Assembly: GCF_002234675.1 (NCBI RefSeq)
Contig: NC_019859.2
Span: 3,565,240 to 3,629,239, forward strand
Source: Oryzias latipes
Lineage: Eukaryota; Chordata; Actinopteri; Beloniformes; Adrianichthyidae
DNA length: 64,000 bases
Direction of reading: 5' to 3'
A program made the translations under genes and the position numbers. Under the pieces are notes generated by a model. It did no database searches, was not told the DNA's origin, and saw only the letters and a program-made list of their open reading frames with translations. How positions within the stretch are numbered: the stretch's first letter is position 1; each line of letters opens with the position of its first letter. Below, in pieces: positions 1-35,660 of the stretch.

Positions 1-101
1 TCTTGTAGTTTCTACAGAAAAATAAAACGCATTATTGAGTGTTTTAGGTGTACCGGTAATAAGCAGGTTGACGGGTTGATTGGTTTGTTTTTTCTTCCCA
101 G

Positions 102-3100
102 GTGTACAACCTCTCCCAGAATGTGCAGGAAGATGATCTGCAGCATCTTCAGGTCAGTTGATGTTTTGACCCACATTTAATTAAAAAGTAGAATAACGAG
201 ACAAGTCTAAGGTTTATTGCTCATTAAAGGCTAAATGAGTTTCTGAGTTTAGCTCTTTTCACACTAGACCTGCTTTACAAAGGTTTCAGCTCAAATGAAA
301 AATAGATGCTGACAATAAAATTGCATTTGTTTATTTCAAGCAATATAACAAAAAATGAAATAAAAAGATTTATTGGACCTGTTACAGATGTTAATTCATG
401 AATTAATTGGAAAATAAATGAAGTGGATGCTGTCTTCTATACCTCATAATTACTCTTAATCATAGACGTATTTGGACTTGCAGAACAGTATATGAAACAT
501 TTGAATCCATTCTTTATAATGATTATCAAAATAGGTTAATTTATTGTTTGAAAGAGAGTGGGACCTAATTAATTTGAACAAAGACGGCAGAAAAGACTGT
601 TGAGTTTTGTCTTAAATGCAGCTTTATCCTTTCTGGTTCAGACTCGGTTCTACCAGCTAATAGCTTCCAGCAGATCCAAAGAGTTCTGTTGGGTTTGTGA
701 ACCACATATAGATCAGAAAATGAGTTCTACACCGTTTAGGGAATTTGTGTGCACAGCTTCTCCACTAAACATTACAAAAACATGACAAACGTTGTAGCCT
801 TTTTAAAGCAATCGTCTGCTGGGAGTTTCTCCAAAACAGATGTGTGGTTTGGCTCCCAAACTGAACCCAACAGGCAAAAGTAGAAGAAAAAAAGATGCAA
901 TTGAGAAAATGGAACTTGTATTTTCTGTCCTAATAATTTACAGCATATTCAAAATTAAATAAAAGAAACTGAAAGGAATCAACACTCCAATAATAGGAGA
1001 GGACACTCACACTACAGGCAGATTACAAGAAAACAGTCAAATCTGCTTTCCATCTGGATCGGTTTATTTAGTTTATTTAATTGTTTATTTCATTCATAAT
1101 TTTAAGTTTTGTTTAGAAAAGAAAAAGTTAAAGCCTACATCTTTTAAAAATAAATGTGTTTGTTTGGCTCAAACAAATGAAGCAATAACAGAAAAAAGCT
1201 GTATGGGATTTGAAATGCATTTTAATTTTGTTCTCAGTAACGTTTATCAGTAGAATTTTTTTTTTCTTTTCTTTTTTTTTTAACTAAGTCAGTATTTGGA
1301 ATCGTGCATCAACTGTAACGATTAAAAAATGTGATTTGTTTGCTGCCCTTCAGCTCTTCACTGAATATGGAAGGCTTGCCATGGAGGAAGTCTACGAGAA
1401 ACCCTTCCAGGTCTGCAGAACTCTCTGTTACCTTCAAACTGGGACATGGAAAGGCCAGTTTGACTAACTAAAGAGAGCTGCTCAGTGAATTTCTTTATTT
1501 TCACTTTAAAGAAATCTAAAACCGTTTTTTTTTAAACAGATGAAGCTAGAGAGGACAATAAAATGTCCGTGTCATTATTTTCTCCTTTCAGACTCTGATG
1601 TTTCTGATCCGAGACTGGTGTTACCCCTACGAGCACCAGTACGGTTTGGAGGGAGGCCAAAGTTTCCTAGAGAAGCGGCTGCAGGTGAGTTTTACCCCAG
1701 AAGGTTTTCTGGAAGACACTTCCCAGATTCCACTCATTTTTTCCACAAGACTTAGGAACTAACAGCCCTCCAAACTAATCCACATGGAAATAAAATGTCT
1801 GCACACCAAACATTAACGAGGTTTTCTTGCGTTGAAATGATCAGGTGAAACAGAATCAACACGAGGAACTGCAAAATGTCCGCAAACACATTCACTCCTG
1901 CTTCTCCAACATCAGCTGCTTCTTGCTCCCACATCCAGGCCTCAAGGTGGCCACCAACCCTCACTTTGACGGCCGGCTCAGAGGTAAAACCTTAATGAAA
2001 GCTCAGCAGCTAGGGAGACTTTTAAATGCAGCTTGCTATTAAAATATAATTCACGTTTCTGAAGCCTTTTGGGGCATTTTCCCTGAATGTTAGTTTAAAA
2101 ACTAGCAGAAGTTGAAAGATGCTGCTTCTTCTGATGCACTGACTGCCTCACAGATATTGATGATGAATTTAAGAGGGCGCTGCAGGATCTCATCCCGACG
2201 CTCCTTTCTCCTGAAAACCTGGTGGAAAAGGAAATTGGAGGAGTCAAAATCACATGCAGAGACTTGCTGCACTACTTCAAGGTGAATTATAGTTTACTCT
2301 CTAGGAAGAAGTACTTTATACTGTTAACCTGCTAAATATTGGATCTAAAATCCAATATTTTGATGAAGAAAAAGTAATTTGTGTGCAAAAATAGAAAAAA
2401 TCCAGAGTGGGAAAAAATAATTTGAAGTTTTGTTTTTCTAGGGGTATCTGCATTGAAATGTTTAGTTTCTAAGGTAGTAGATGTGTCACATTTAGGAGCC
2501 ATTAACAGTTTATAATTACAATTGAAAGTTTTTCTCAGCTGTTTTATCTTTTTTTTCTTTTTTTTGGAACGAAAAAAAAAGATTTTAAATTAAATAATTC
2601 TCTTGTTTTTAAGCAAAGCCTGTCTGCCCACTGATTTTCTTATTTTAATAAGTCAAAATAAAGCTCACACAGCCCTCTGCAGCACACGATCAAGTGTTTT
2701 GTTTGTTTTGTAGGCTTTCCTCTAAGCTTCTTATCTATCTTGTTTTTGGTTTAAAAAAAAAAAGTGTCCCATCAATGGTTGTTTGTTCATCTCCAGGCCT
2801 ACATGAAGATCTACCAGGGAGAGGAACTTCCTCACCCTAAGTCAATGCTGCAGGTCAGTTCATACAACCTTACTGTTGGTGCGACAAGTTCAGAACCAGA
2901 CCATGAAAATCCCTTTTAGTAAATCTGATGTGATTGTTTTTGCGCAAATCAACGTCTGTAAATATTCACAAAAGACTATTTATACTTCGTTGTTGAGTAA
3001 AATATTGGGCTGAATAGATTCTGTTTTGAAACATAAGCAGTATCTGTAGGGTTAAAGTGTTTAATTTGCTTTTAGATGGTATTATAATTTTTTTTCTATA

Positions 3101-6100
3101 ATTCCATTTAAGAGTAATGAGCCTCATTTCCACGGAGCGTGATGATCGGGTCCAGTCCGGTCCTGTATTTTGAGTGTTTCCATTATGAAATACACCAATT
3201 TAGCCAGATTAAACCCTATTATTTATTGGCTCCTGTTGTAGGTACATAGAAAAATGGAACGGACCGGTTAGGGCGGAGCTTCTGTCGTCACACGTGGAAA
3301 TCGGCGGAAGGTCGTCACGACAGTAGAAAGCGCCAAACCAGCTACAACATTTCCAAACATTCACTAGTCGTTTTTGAGTAAAAGATGAGGAAAAAGACGT
3401 ATTTGACGTTGTTCGCTTTGGCTGTAGCCGACGAAATGCCTGAATATGAAAAATGGACTGAGTGACCCCCCCCCCCCCCCCCCCCCCCCCCCGACGTTCC
3501 AAACAGGAAGTACCCAGTGTCTTCAAGAAGACAAAATCCCATAGACTTCTGTATAGAAACAAACAGCTTTCATTCTATTGGTCAGAATAACCATTCTTGC
3601 TCCAATACCGTCTTCTAACGTGTTCTTGATAATACTCGTGTTTTTTTCATATTTTTTTCTGTAGTTCAAGTCATTCAAGTTGTAAACTGACCAATCAGGT
3701 CAGTTTACAATGTAAGTAGGCGGAGCCTCTGGCCCGGGTGTCCATTGTTCAAAGCGTTTGACAGATTTTGTGTAGCCCAGTTTCAAGTTGTAGTGATGTC
3801 GTCTTCCAGTAAGCTCATTTGGTTGGAGCCAGAGGTGAACCATTTTCTATGTATGGGTGACATCAGACACTCAGTCCAGTTCTCACGTACAGTCAATGGT
3901 TCTCAATGCCCTTCAGAAAAACAATGGCGTCATAAATCTGAGTACAAATTGAGGATTCATTGTGGTTTACGTTGTTACTTTCATATATTTTTTTAATTTT
4001 ACTCAATTTGGGATTTTCTGTTTCTGTCTTTTTAAGGCAACAGCAGAAGCTAATAACCTTGCTGCTGTGGCAGGAGCCAAAGATTTATATAACAAAAGCA
4101 TGGAGCAGGTAAGAGCAGCTCTATTTGACGCCCAGACTTTTCCCAAAAACATTTTTACCTCACTTCCCCCCCCCTCCTTTTCTCAGATCTGTGGTGGAGA
4201 CAAACCCTACATTTCTCCAGCAGAGCTGGAGCGCCGACACACGGAGTTGCTGCAAACATCCGTGCGACATTTCCGCTCGGTCAAGAAGATGGGCGGCGAG
4301 GATTTCTGCCGGCGCTACCAGGAGCAGCTGGAGGCGGAGCTCAATGAGAGCTACACCAATTTCACCAAGCACAACGACGGCAAAAACATCTTCTTTGCCG
4401 CACGGACCCCGGCCATGCTGTTCGCCGTCATGTTCGTCATGTACGTGGTGTCGCTGGTCACCGGCTTTGTGGGCATCAGTTACGTGGCCGTGCTGTGTAA
4501 TCTGGTGATGGGCGTGGCTCTGACCGCCCTCTGCATCTGGGCGTATGTCAAATACTCCGGAAAGTTTCGCGACGTTGGAAGAGTCATCGACATCGTGGCT
4601 GAAACTCTCTGGGAACAGGTGAGATGGAACGTGAAGTCCTTGATCTGCTTTATCGTTGCACTCAACGTTAAACCAACGGCATTTACAGGTAACCTGGCAG
4701 AGGATCGCCTCAGTTTAGCACCCAAACGTCCTCAGTGTTTTAGATGTAAAATTACTCGAGTAGTTCAGCTCTTTGAGCAGGTTTTGCCAGTAGCTGCTTG
4801 AAAGGGTGGATCTTTAGGCGGCGATCCAATTCTGCTCCTGAATCAGACCAACAATTTTCACAGATCAAACCACGGTTCTTACTATTTCGGTTGTTTCTAA
4901 ATGTTTGTCAATATTTAAAATATGTTATTTCATCACAATCATTTAAACCTTTATTTAGAACAGGAGATCAGAATCAACAAAACATAAAAACACAAAGATT
5001 TAGAAGGAAAAATGGACGCACTGAAACGTTTTTCTGTCTACTTTCTGGTAACTTCAGCCGCAAACAAAACAGAGACATCACTGAAAATGTTCGCCACTGT
5101 TTTTCCATCCTAAAAGTTCCAGTAAAAAGATGACAAGAAGACGGTAAAAAACAATGGAACAGCTAGAAAACTCTCACATTCCTGTCATCAAAACTGACAA
5201 CAGGGTTTCCAATAGAAACATGTTGTACCAACTGACTTTTTTCATCTTTAGTGGAAATACCTAAAAAAAACGTCGCCATTCTAACAGAAAAGCACAGGAT
5301 TTTGTCCTTTTTTTCATTTTCATTATATTTTATTCACATTTTTGAGAATGCAACTTATTTCACTAAACTACAAAAACCACTTTACTTTGAAAATGTATTT
5401 ACTTCCTATGACGATGGCACAAAAATTTAGTTTATGTACTTAAAATCCAACATTCTGCAATTTTACAGTGATAATTCCATCACCTGAAGTGTTTTTTATT
5501 TTTTTACTATATTCTATTTATAAAGAGCACAAATTGGCAATCTCTGACATCACCAACATTCATACTTGCTTTTTCTGGAACAGATGGAATATCCGAGTAT
5601 TCCGATACTTGTTCCTAGCAGCTGAATAACTTTAACGTCATGTCTCTAATGGTTTCTACTTTTCATTAAATGCTTTCAGAGGACTCCTCGAAAGGTGAGC
5701 ATGACTCCAAACAGACACCTTTAAACATCTTAAAGAAGTTTTGTCTTATGTTTTGTAAAACTTTATTCCGCTTTGCTCTGACGTTGAGTCTGTTTACATG
5801 CACACAAAATCAGTTAAAGTGACTGTAGAAATGTGATCATTAGGATGTCCTGATCTTTTGCTTAAGCTCCCATCTATTTATGAATGGACATAATTTTCAG
5901 TCTAGGCTTCACGGTGCTGTACTGGTTACCACTGTTGTCTCACAGTGAGAAGGCCCTGGTTCAAATCCCTTCTGTGTGTCCAGTCCAGTTTCCCCCTACC
6001 GTCCATAATCAGGGTTTATAGGTGATTCTTAATTGTTCTTAGGTGTATATGTGAGAGTGTGTGGCCCTGCAACAGACCGGAAGGATTCAGGGTGAACCCC

Positions 6101-6993
6101 GCCATCGCCTAGTAGTTGCTAGGATAGGCTCCAGCAACTCTGAAAGGGATTCAGTGGGTTCAGATGATGAATAGATGGCATAAATTTCTTGTCGTTCAAA
6201 AACGACAAAAAAAACCAACCCACTAACCTGTTTTTGGTGAAAATTGTTGTGGTACCTTACTCTCGTAAGGTAGAAGTTACGCACTATATAGACATATATA
6301 CACAAGGTAAAGGTGGAGACATGTCTAGAAGTGTCTGCTTTTGGGATAAATAATCTCATTTTAGGATAACTCCTGTTATGGCAGTTAGGACATCTTGACT
6401 GATATTTGAGGAATTGCACATCTGAAGAAATGATCAGATATGGATGCGTGCATATAAGCTAGCTTTTAATATTTATGGTGAAAGTTCATTGTTTGCTGTG
6501 ACCCTTTAACACTGACCCTTTAGCTCCCGCGTTGACTGTCTTTGGCTGCCAGAACTCTTCAACAGTTTACACAGTTAAGCTAATACCAGTGAATTCTCAC
6601 ACGGAGAAAAAGCAGCTTTTTGCTGATATTCAGCAATTTACAGTTGTAAATTGCTCACGATATCCGGGTAACTCAACTAATTCTATCGCAAATCCTGTAT
6701 GAAAAGCTGCCTTTTTGCACATCGGAATCGGCAGTTTCACGTTGATGGCATGAACGGTTGAAAGAGTTGCAGTGTGTCAAAGAGCATAGAAGCTTCTTCC
6801 AGCTCTGTATTTTAAAATACTCTCTTGTAGCGGTTCCTGGCCTTTGTCACTGTTCACCCCCGGTTAACCTTTCTTCTTCCAGGTTTTCTCCAAACTCTTC
6901 GAGGTGGCTCGAAGTCGGATTCCGTTGGGTAGCCTGATTCCAGTACCGCGACCCCGGCTCGCCTCAAACAACAACGTCAAGAAGAAAAACTAG
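102..6993 (+). CDS. atl3: Atlastin GTPase, 3' part (probably atlastin-3)
   Basis: Atlastins are dynamin-like GTPases of the ER membrane that drive homotypic fusion of tubules. Nine exons are visible: 102-152, 1354-1410, 1592-1684, 1845-1983, 2154-2281, 2797-2853, 4037-4108, 4187-4618 and 6883-6993 (stop TAG 6991-6993). All have AG/GT borders and keep frame. The G-domain start lies left of the window. Visible here are the end of the G domain ([11 protein letters not shown]), the three-helix bundle ([24 protein letters not shown]), two adjacent membrane segments in exon 4187-4618 (from [17 protein letters not shown] to [17 protein letters not shown]) and a C-terminal tail ([21 protein letters not shown]) resembling the amphipathic tail that stimulates fusion. 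By eye the membrane region looks closer to ATL2 than to mammalian ATL3. I chose atl3 because mark2 lies directly downstream, as in human 11q13. Family is certain, paralog less so. Confidence 0.9.
2854..4036. repeat. Atlastin intron with a dispersed repeat and a 27-C run
   Basis: Most of this intron from about 3125 is repetitive. The stretch around 3430-3540 (GACTGAGTGAC, C27 at 3466-3492, CCAAACAGGAAGTACC) recurs in reverse orientation at about 20140-20210. The part near 3830-3900 (ACCATTTTCTATG...CAGTCAATGG) has a diverged relative at 17940-18010. No coding potential was recognised. Confidence 0.6.
5680..5694 (+). other. Candidate 15-nt alternative microexon of the atlastin gene
   Basis: Inside the last atlastin intron, a polypyrimidine tract and TTTCAG are followed by 15 nt coding RTPRK and then GTGAGC, a strong donor. 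The phase matches both neighbours, so inclusion would insert five residues between ...LWEQ and VFSKLFE without breaking the frame. This is a prediction from splice signals. The intron is 2.26 kb, so a chance match is possible. Confidence 0.5.
5905..6175 (+). mobile_element. tRNA-derived SINE with LINE-like tail
   Basis: The head reads like a degenerate Pol III promoter: GCTGTACTGGTTACCACTGT as A-box region and GGTTCAAATCCC as B box. The tail (GTGTGTGGCCCTGCAACAG, ACCCCGCC, GGATAGGCTCCAGCA, then a GATGATGAATAGATGG end) is the common teleost SINE/LINE tail. It is diverged from the family consensus, so an old copy. Confidence 0.75.
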
Positions 6994-9396
6994 CGGAGCG
7001 CCGACTCGACTCCTTGTTCATTCTCTTCCCCTTCTGACCAGTTTCGGAACACTTTGCGAGACACACAGTTCTTTTTGACTGTAAATCATGGCTCCTCATC
7101 ATGCAGCCGGTTGGTTTGGAGGGACCTGCTTCCAATCCGGGCGTAGCGGTTTGTCGTCTAAAAATGTATCACGAGTTCAGCTATTTACGAAAGATAAGAG
7201 ATATTAGTCTGTCACTGTCATTCCAGATGTGATTATCTGCCGGACAATGTCGCATTGATTCCCGTTCATGTGAATGTACAAATGAGCGCATGACCTCTGA
7301 CCCTCTCTCATGGCTCCTCCCCTTCCTCTGGAGATCACTTTCTCAATCCCTGGATGGCATCATGAGGAGCCGCAGCCAAAGTTTACAGCTTTACGTGTAG
7401 ATGCTCACTTGCCAGGAGGACTGATGTGGAAAATTTCTGGACTTTTAAGGAAAGTTTGACTCGGATGAAGGGTTTTTGTTGTTGTTCACTTTTCTCGGGG
7501 TTTTAAACTGTCAAATGCCTTTTTTGCAGATGGAAGCGATGCTTGAAAAGTCCACTTTAGCTCAGTCACCAGATGCTGTGACTGTGACACCTTCGCTCCA
7601 TCTGGTGTTTCAAACTTCTCTTTTCTTTTTCTTTCCTTTTTTGGTTTGCATTCCACTTAGTTTACATGTGACGGACACGAACGTAGCACTTAAATCTAAC
7701 GCTTGCACAGATTTCCGTGGTCTTGTTCTGCATCCCGCCGGCTCAGAGCAAACGGTCAACTGAAGGTCCGACATCCAGCAAAACTCACAACGCCTCCGGG
7801 TTTTTAAAAATCCATTTTGTCATCTTTTTATCTAAATATTTTGATAGTTAGTTATGACTTGTCGTGTCACTAGAGAATTTTAAAGTTTAGTTTTGCATGA
7901 TTTCAAACTACTGTAGGTTGATGCTGGATTTGGCAGGAATTAAACACACACATTTTTTTATTTTAATATGACGAGGAATAGGAAGAGACCAAATGAGATT
8001 TTGGGAGTTTTGACCCCGTAAAGAAGACAAAAGTGGTGGTTTAATATCTGAAAAACATTTATGTATTAATTAATGCCAGTTTCCTCTTTGAATCAGAGCT
8101 AGCTTGTTTATTTTGATTCACTTCATTGTCTACCCTCCTTCTTTCTCTCTCAACAGTGAATTTCAACACTGGTTTGTCATAAAAGCTGATGTTCCTTTAA
8201 GTTTCAACAGTCTTAAATGCAAACAGCTGGAATTAAATGTGACCTGGAGGCTGTTTATAGAGAAATGATGCACTTACAAGTAGTTTTTAGATTTTTTTTT
8301 GTCTAAAATCTGACTTTTAAAGATCTCTACCATAAAGACAGTGTTTGTTCATTTAAATATATTTAAAAAAAAATCCAGCTCACCTCAGGTGTAGATGATC
8401 TAGAGCTTTCAAAAGTAAATAATTCCCGTTTTTAAACGCACTAGATGTCTCATAAAACACAGAGAATATTTAACTGTTGTGTTCTTGCTGTGATTTCTGT
8501 TGTGGCGTCACTCATCCGATCACTAGAAGACTCCGGGTCATAGCTGTGAAGTTTACTGAATCCTTCCCTTCCCTTATGTAATCATTCCATCCACATCACC
8601 ACAATGTGCTCTTTGCTTTGTACAGTTTTTTTTTTTCTTCTTACAGCCTCATCCACACTTAATGCATGGGTATGAAAACTATTCATATATAAATATACAC
8701 TTTTCTAGACCTTTTTGTAGCTGGAAGACCAGTTGGTTTGCAGACCAGACTCGGTGAAGGAATGCGTTTGTGACTTTCTGCATATGTTCAATCTTTTAAT
8801 TTTTTTTTCTTTTACTTTTTATTTTAAAGCATAAATATATATGTAAATTTAATCTTAAACACTGCTGTTCCACCTTCTGCTGGCAAAGAATGTTTATAAT
8901 CAGTTTTGTTTCCTTCCTCCTGTTGCATTTTAAAGTTATTTTCATTAATTTATTTTCAATATAATATTAAAGAAACTCAATGAAAGAGGGAGCATTGTAT
9001 GTCTTTATTTTCACATGGGCAGCTTCTATCGCGTCCTCTGGAGGGTAAAACTTACCCGTGAGAAATCTAAAAGCGGCGTTTCTGTTAGGATCCTCAATAC
9101 TTTCTTCAATAAGTAGTCGAGAAGAATTAAAAAATAAATAAAAGGTGGAAATTAAGGCACTGAAAACAAATGTTAAAGCTCTTGTGAAGAAACAACCTTT
9201 GATTTTAGTATCAAACTTCACCAAACATTTATTTCTTGCAAATGTTACTCGTCACCTGGACTCCAAGGTGCCCCTGCAGGATGGCAGTTAAGCCATGGGG
9301 TGGCAGTAAAACAGTACCAGAGATTCGGTCTCAAGCTTTCAATAATACCAGGGCAGATCTAAAAAATGCATGGAAAGGATATTTAAACTTCTCTAA
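6994..9396. other. Atlastin 3' UTR and intergenic spacer
   Basis: After the atlastin stop the sequence is AT-rich with long T runs and no recognised gene. The first 1-2 kb is probably 3' UTR. I could not fix a poly(A) site. A minus-strand open frame of 85 codons at 8967-9224 has no recognisable domain and is not called a gene. Confidence 0.5.
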
Positions 9397-9599
9397 CCCT
9401 TGTGCTATCTTAGATGACCCCACCCTTACATTGACGTCTTCTCCCTACCATGACAAAGGTGGATAAAGGTGGAAAGATTTCATGTAATCCATGGACACCA
9501 GTGAAGATCACAAACCATTGAAGAAAAAAGGTTCAAAGCACTGTCTAGTGGGTCTAGATGACCCAACTCCCAATGTTAAAGTGCCTAGGATAGCACAGG
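9397..9599. mobile_element. piggyBac-like MITE, copy 1
   Basis: About 200 bp with terminal inverted repeats CCCTTGTGCTATCTTAG and CTAGGATAGCACAGG. The inside is nearly palindromic in places (TGGGTCATCTAGACCCAC type core). The same family occurs at 21477-21681, 62529-62733 and 62993-63902. At the best copies the ends are flanked by TTAA, the piggyBac target duplication. This copy has lost part of its flanks. Confidence 0.75.
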
Positions 9600-10129
9600 A
9601 TATATCCCTTATGTGAAAATAAAAAAACAGTTGCTGAAGCCACTAAGACCTGCTCAGTCTGGCCAAAAGCACTAGAAAAACATTGCAAATGAATGAAACT
9701 TTTCAATAAATATTAGAAAGAAGAGGTTTAGTTTGGAGGACAGAAGGTGCCATCTGTTTTTGACATGCGTATATAGTTTATATTTGTAGAAAATAGGATA
9801 AAGGTAAATACAAAAACAGTTATTGAGTCTAAATATTTAAGTGCATTATAGGTACATAATTTCCATGCAGCGGTGTACCAATTTATTTTGACGATTTGAC
9901 ATTTTAGTATACATTTTATTTTTTAATAAACATATTTTAAATGTGTGTAAAATCTTTATTTTTGTATTAAAATAAAGTTTGCAGTCTCAACAGAAACATT
10001 TACTTCAAATTAGGCTGATTTCACCCAAAAAGTTCAAGTTGAAGACACTATTAATAGCAATCGGGGTTTATTTATTATTAATTTACAATTTATTTGAAGT
10101 TGGCTCATTAAGGCTCAGTGTTGATAAGA
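9600..10129. other. Intergenic spacer upstream of mark2
   Basis: AT-rich sequence with no recognised gene or repeat. It ends at the GC-rich promoter block. Confidence 0.5.
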
Positions 10130-10576
10130 AAAAGGGCGGCTGCTGAGGATGATGGGATATTTGGAGGATGACGCGCAGTGAGATGAAGATGAGGAGGAGG
10201 AGGAGCTCTGACGCTGTCCTTTCCTCCTGAACTCCGCAGTGTGCTCCCGTCTGACCTGATAAACGACAGGAAGCCGCGAGGAATTGGACTTTTCCCTCAC
10301 TCTCCTCTTCTTCCTCCTCCTCCTCTTCGTCGCTCCTCTCTGTCTTTGTTTCATTCCGTCTTTCTGTGCGGCTCAGACGCCCGGCCCCTCCCTGGCCGCC
10401 GCCCCGGAGCCCCCCCCCCTCCCATCATCAGCCGGTGAGGCTCCGCAGCTGATCCCCTCCTCGGCGACCTCCATCCAGGCAGAGATGCTGTAGAGCGGCC
10501 CGGCCGGCCGGCGCGCGCGCGGGATGCTGGTCCCGGTCTGAAGGCAGCGGAGAGGCGCGCGGGCAGACGGAAGATC
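10130..10576 (+). promoter_or_regulatory. GC-rich promoter / 5' UTR of mark2
   Basis: Base composition changes sharply from AT-rich to GC-rich, with many CpGs at 10370-10570 (CCGGCCGGCCGGCGCGCGCG) just before the ATG at 10577. A CT-rich run (TCCTCCTCCTCCTC type) lies at 10300-10330. There is no clear TATA box. This fits a CpG-island promoter with dispersed start sites; the transcription start was not located. Confidence 0.65.
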
Positions 10577-35097
<24,521 letters not shown>

Positions 35098-35379
35098 GCA
35101 ATCTCCTGCTATGAACATGTCCTTCTTTACCTCGACAAAGGGGAAAGCTCCAGTGGAGAGCGGCGGTTAGACCCAGAGGAGCTTCAGCTTCTTATACCCA
35201 ACTAGACTTGTTTCTTGTTGATGCAGCGGAAACCAAATCCGGCTATGGCTGGGTCGCACAGATATGCAGCTGATTCTTAATTCATCAGAACTCCTATCCC
35301 TCTTCACCTTTATGCTTAAAGATCCGCTCTGATCCTCATCTGATCTATTTTTAAGGCGTTACCAGTGATCTTTTAATTA

Positions 35380-35660
35380 CAATAATGCCTTTTTTAGCCA
35401 AAATCCAAACAACGTTTTTTTTTTTTTTAGGACATACAGAAGTTTCTGTTTGTAGAGCTGCTGTAGATCATCAAAAATTCACCTCTAAGTTGTGGGCTGG
35501 ACCATTGGCCCCAAGTAAGCCTGCCTCTACATCCCTAGATCCATCTGTTTACATTCTCTTCAGCTAGCTTCCAGCCCCTCACTCCCCCAACCTAACATAA
35601 CTACGGCGGGCAAAATTGGAGCAATGCAGCCGGACAGTTTTGAGCCCAGACGTGGAAAAC
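35380..35660 (+). repeat. Dispersed repeat family R2, copy 3
   Basis: CATCTGTTTACATTCTCTTC and CTAGCTTCCAGCCCCTCACT match the copies near 26.9 and 55.3 kb. Confidence 0.55.

Larger units (their letters stand above)
4619..6882. other. Last atlastin intron
   Basis: Non-coding, AT-rich. The reading frame of exon 4187-4618 happens to run on to a stop near 4801, which would give a different tail if the intron were retained; there is nothing to show it is used. The intron also contains a SINE (5905-6175) and the candidate microexon (5680-5694). Confidence 0.6.

Noticed and set aside
3209-3562. 117-codon minus-strand frame with a poly-Gly run
   Set aside because: The Gly run is the C27 homopolymer in reverse; the frame lies in a dispersed repeat within an intron.
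4619-5133. Plus-strand frames after the last membrane exon of atlastin as extra exons
   Set aside because: They begin past a strong GTGAGAT donor, have low-complexity composition, and the true last exon at 6883-6993 fits family tails.
8967-9224. 85-codon minus-strand frame (DPNRNAAFRFLTGKF region) as a small gene
   Set aside because: No domain, no splice partners or promoter seen, and it lies in the likely 3' UTR region of the atlastin gene; weak evidence only.
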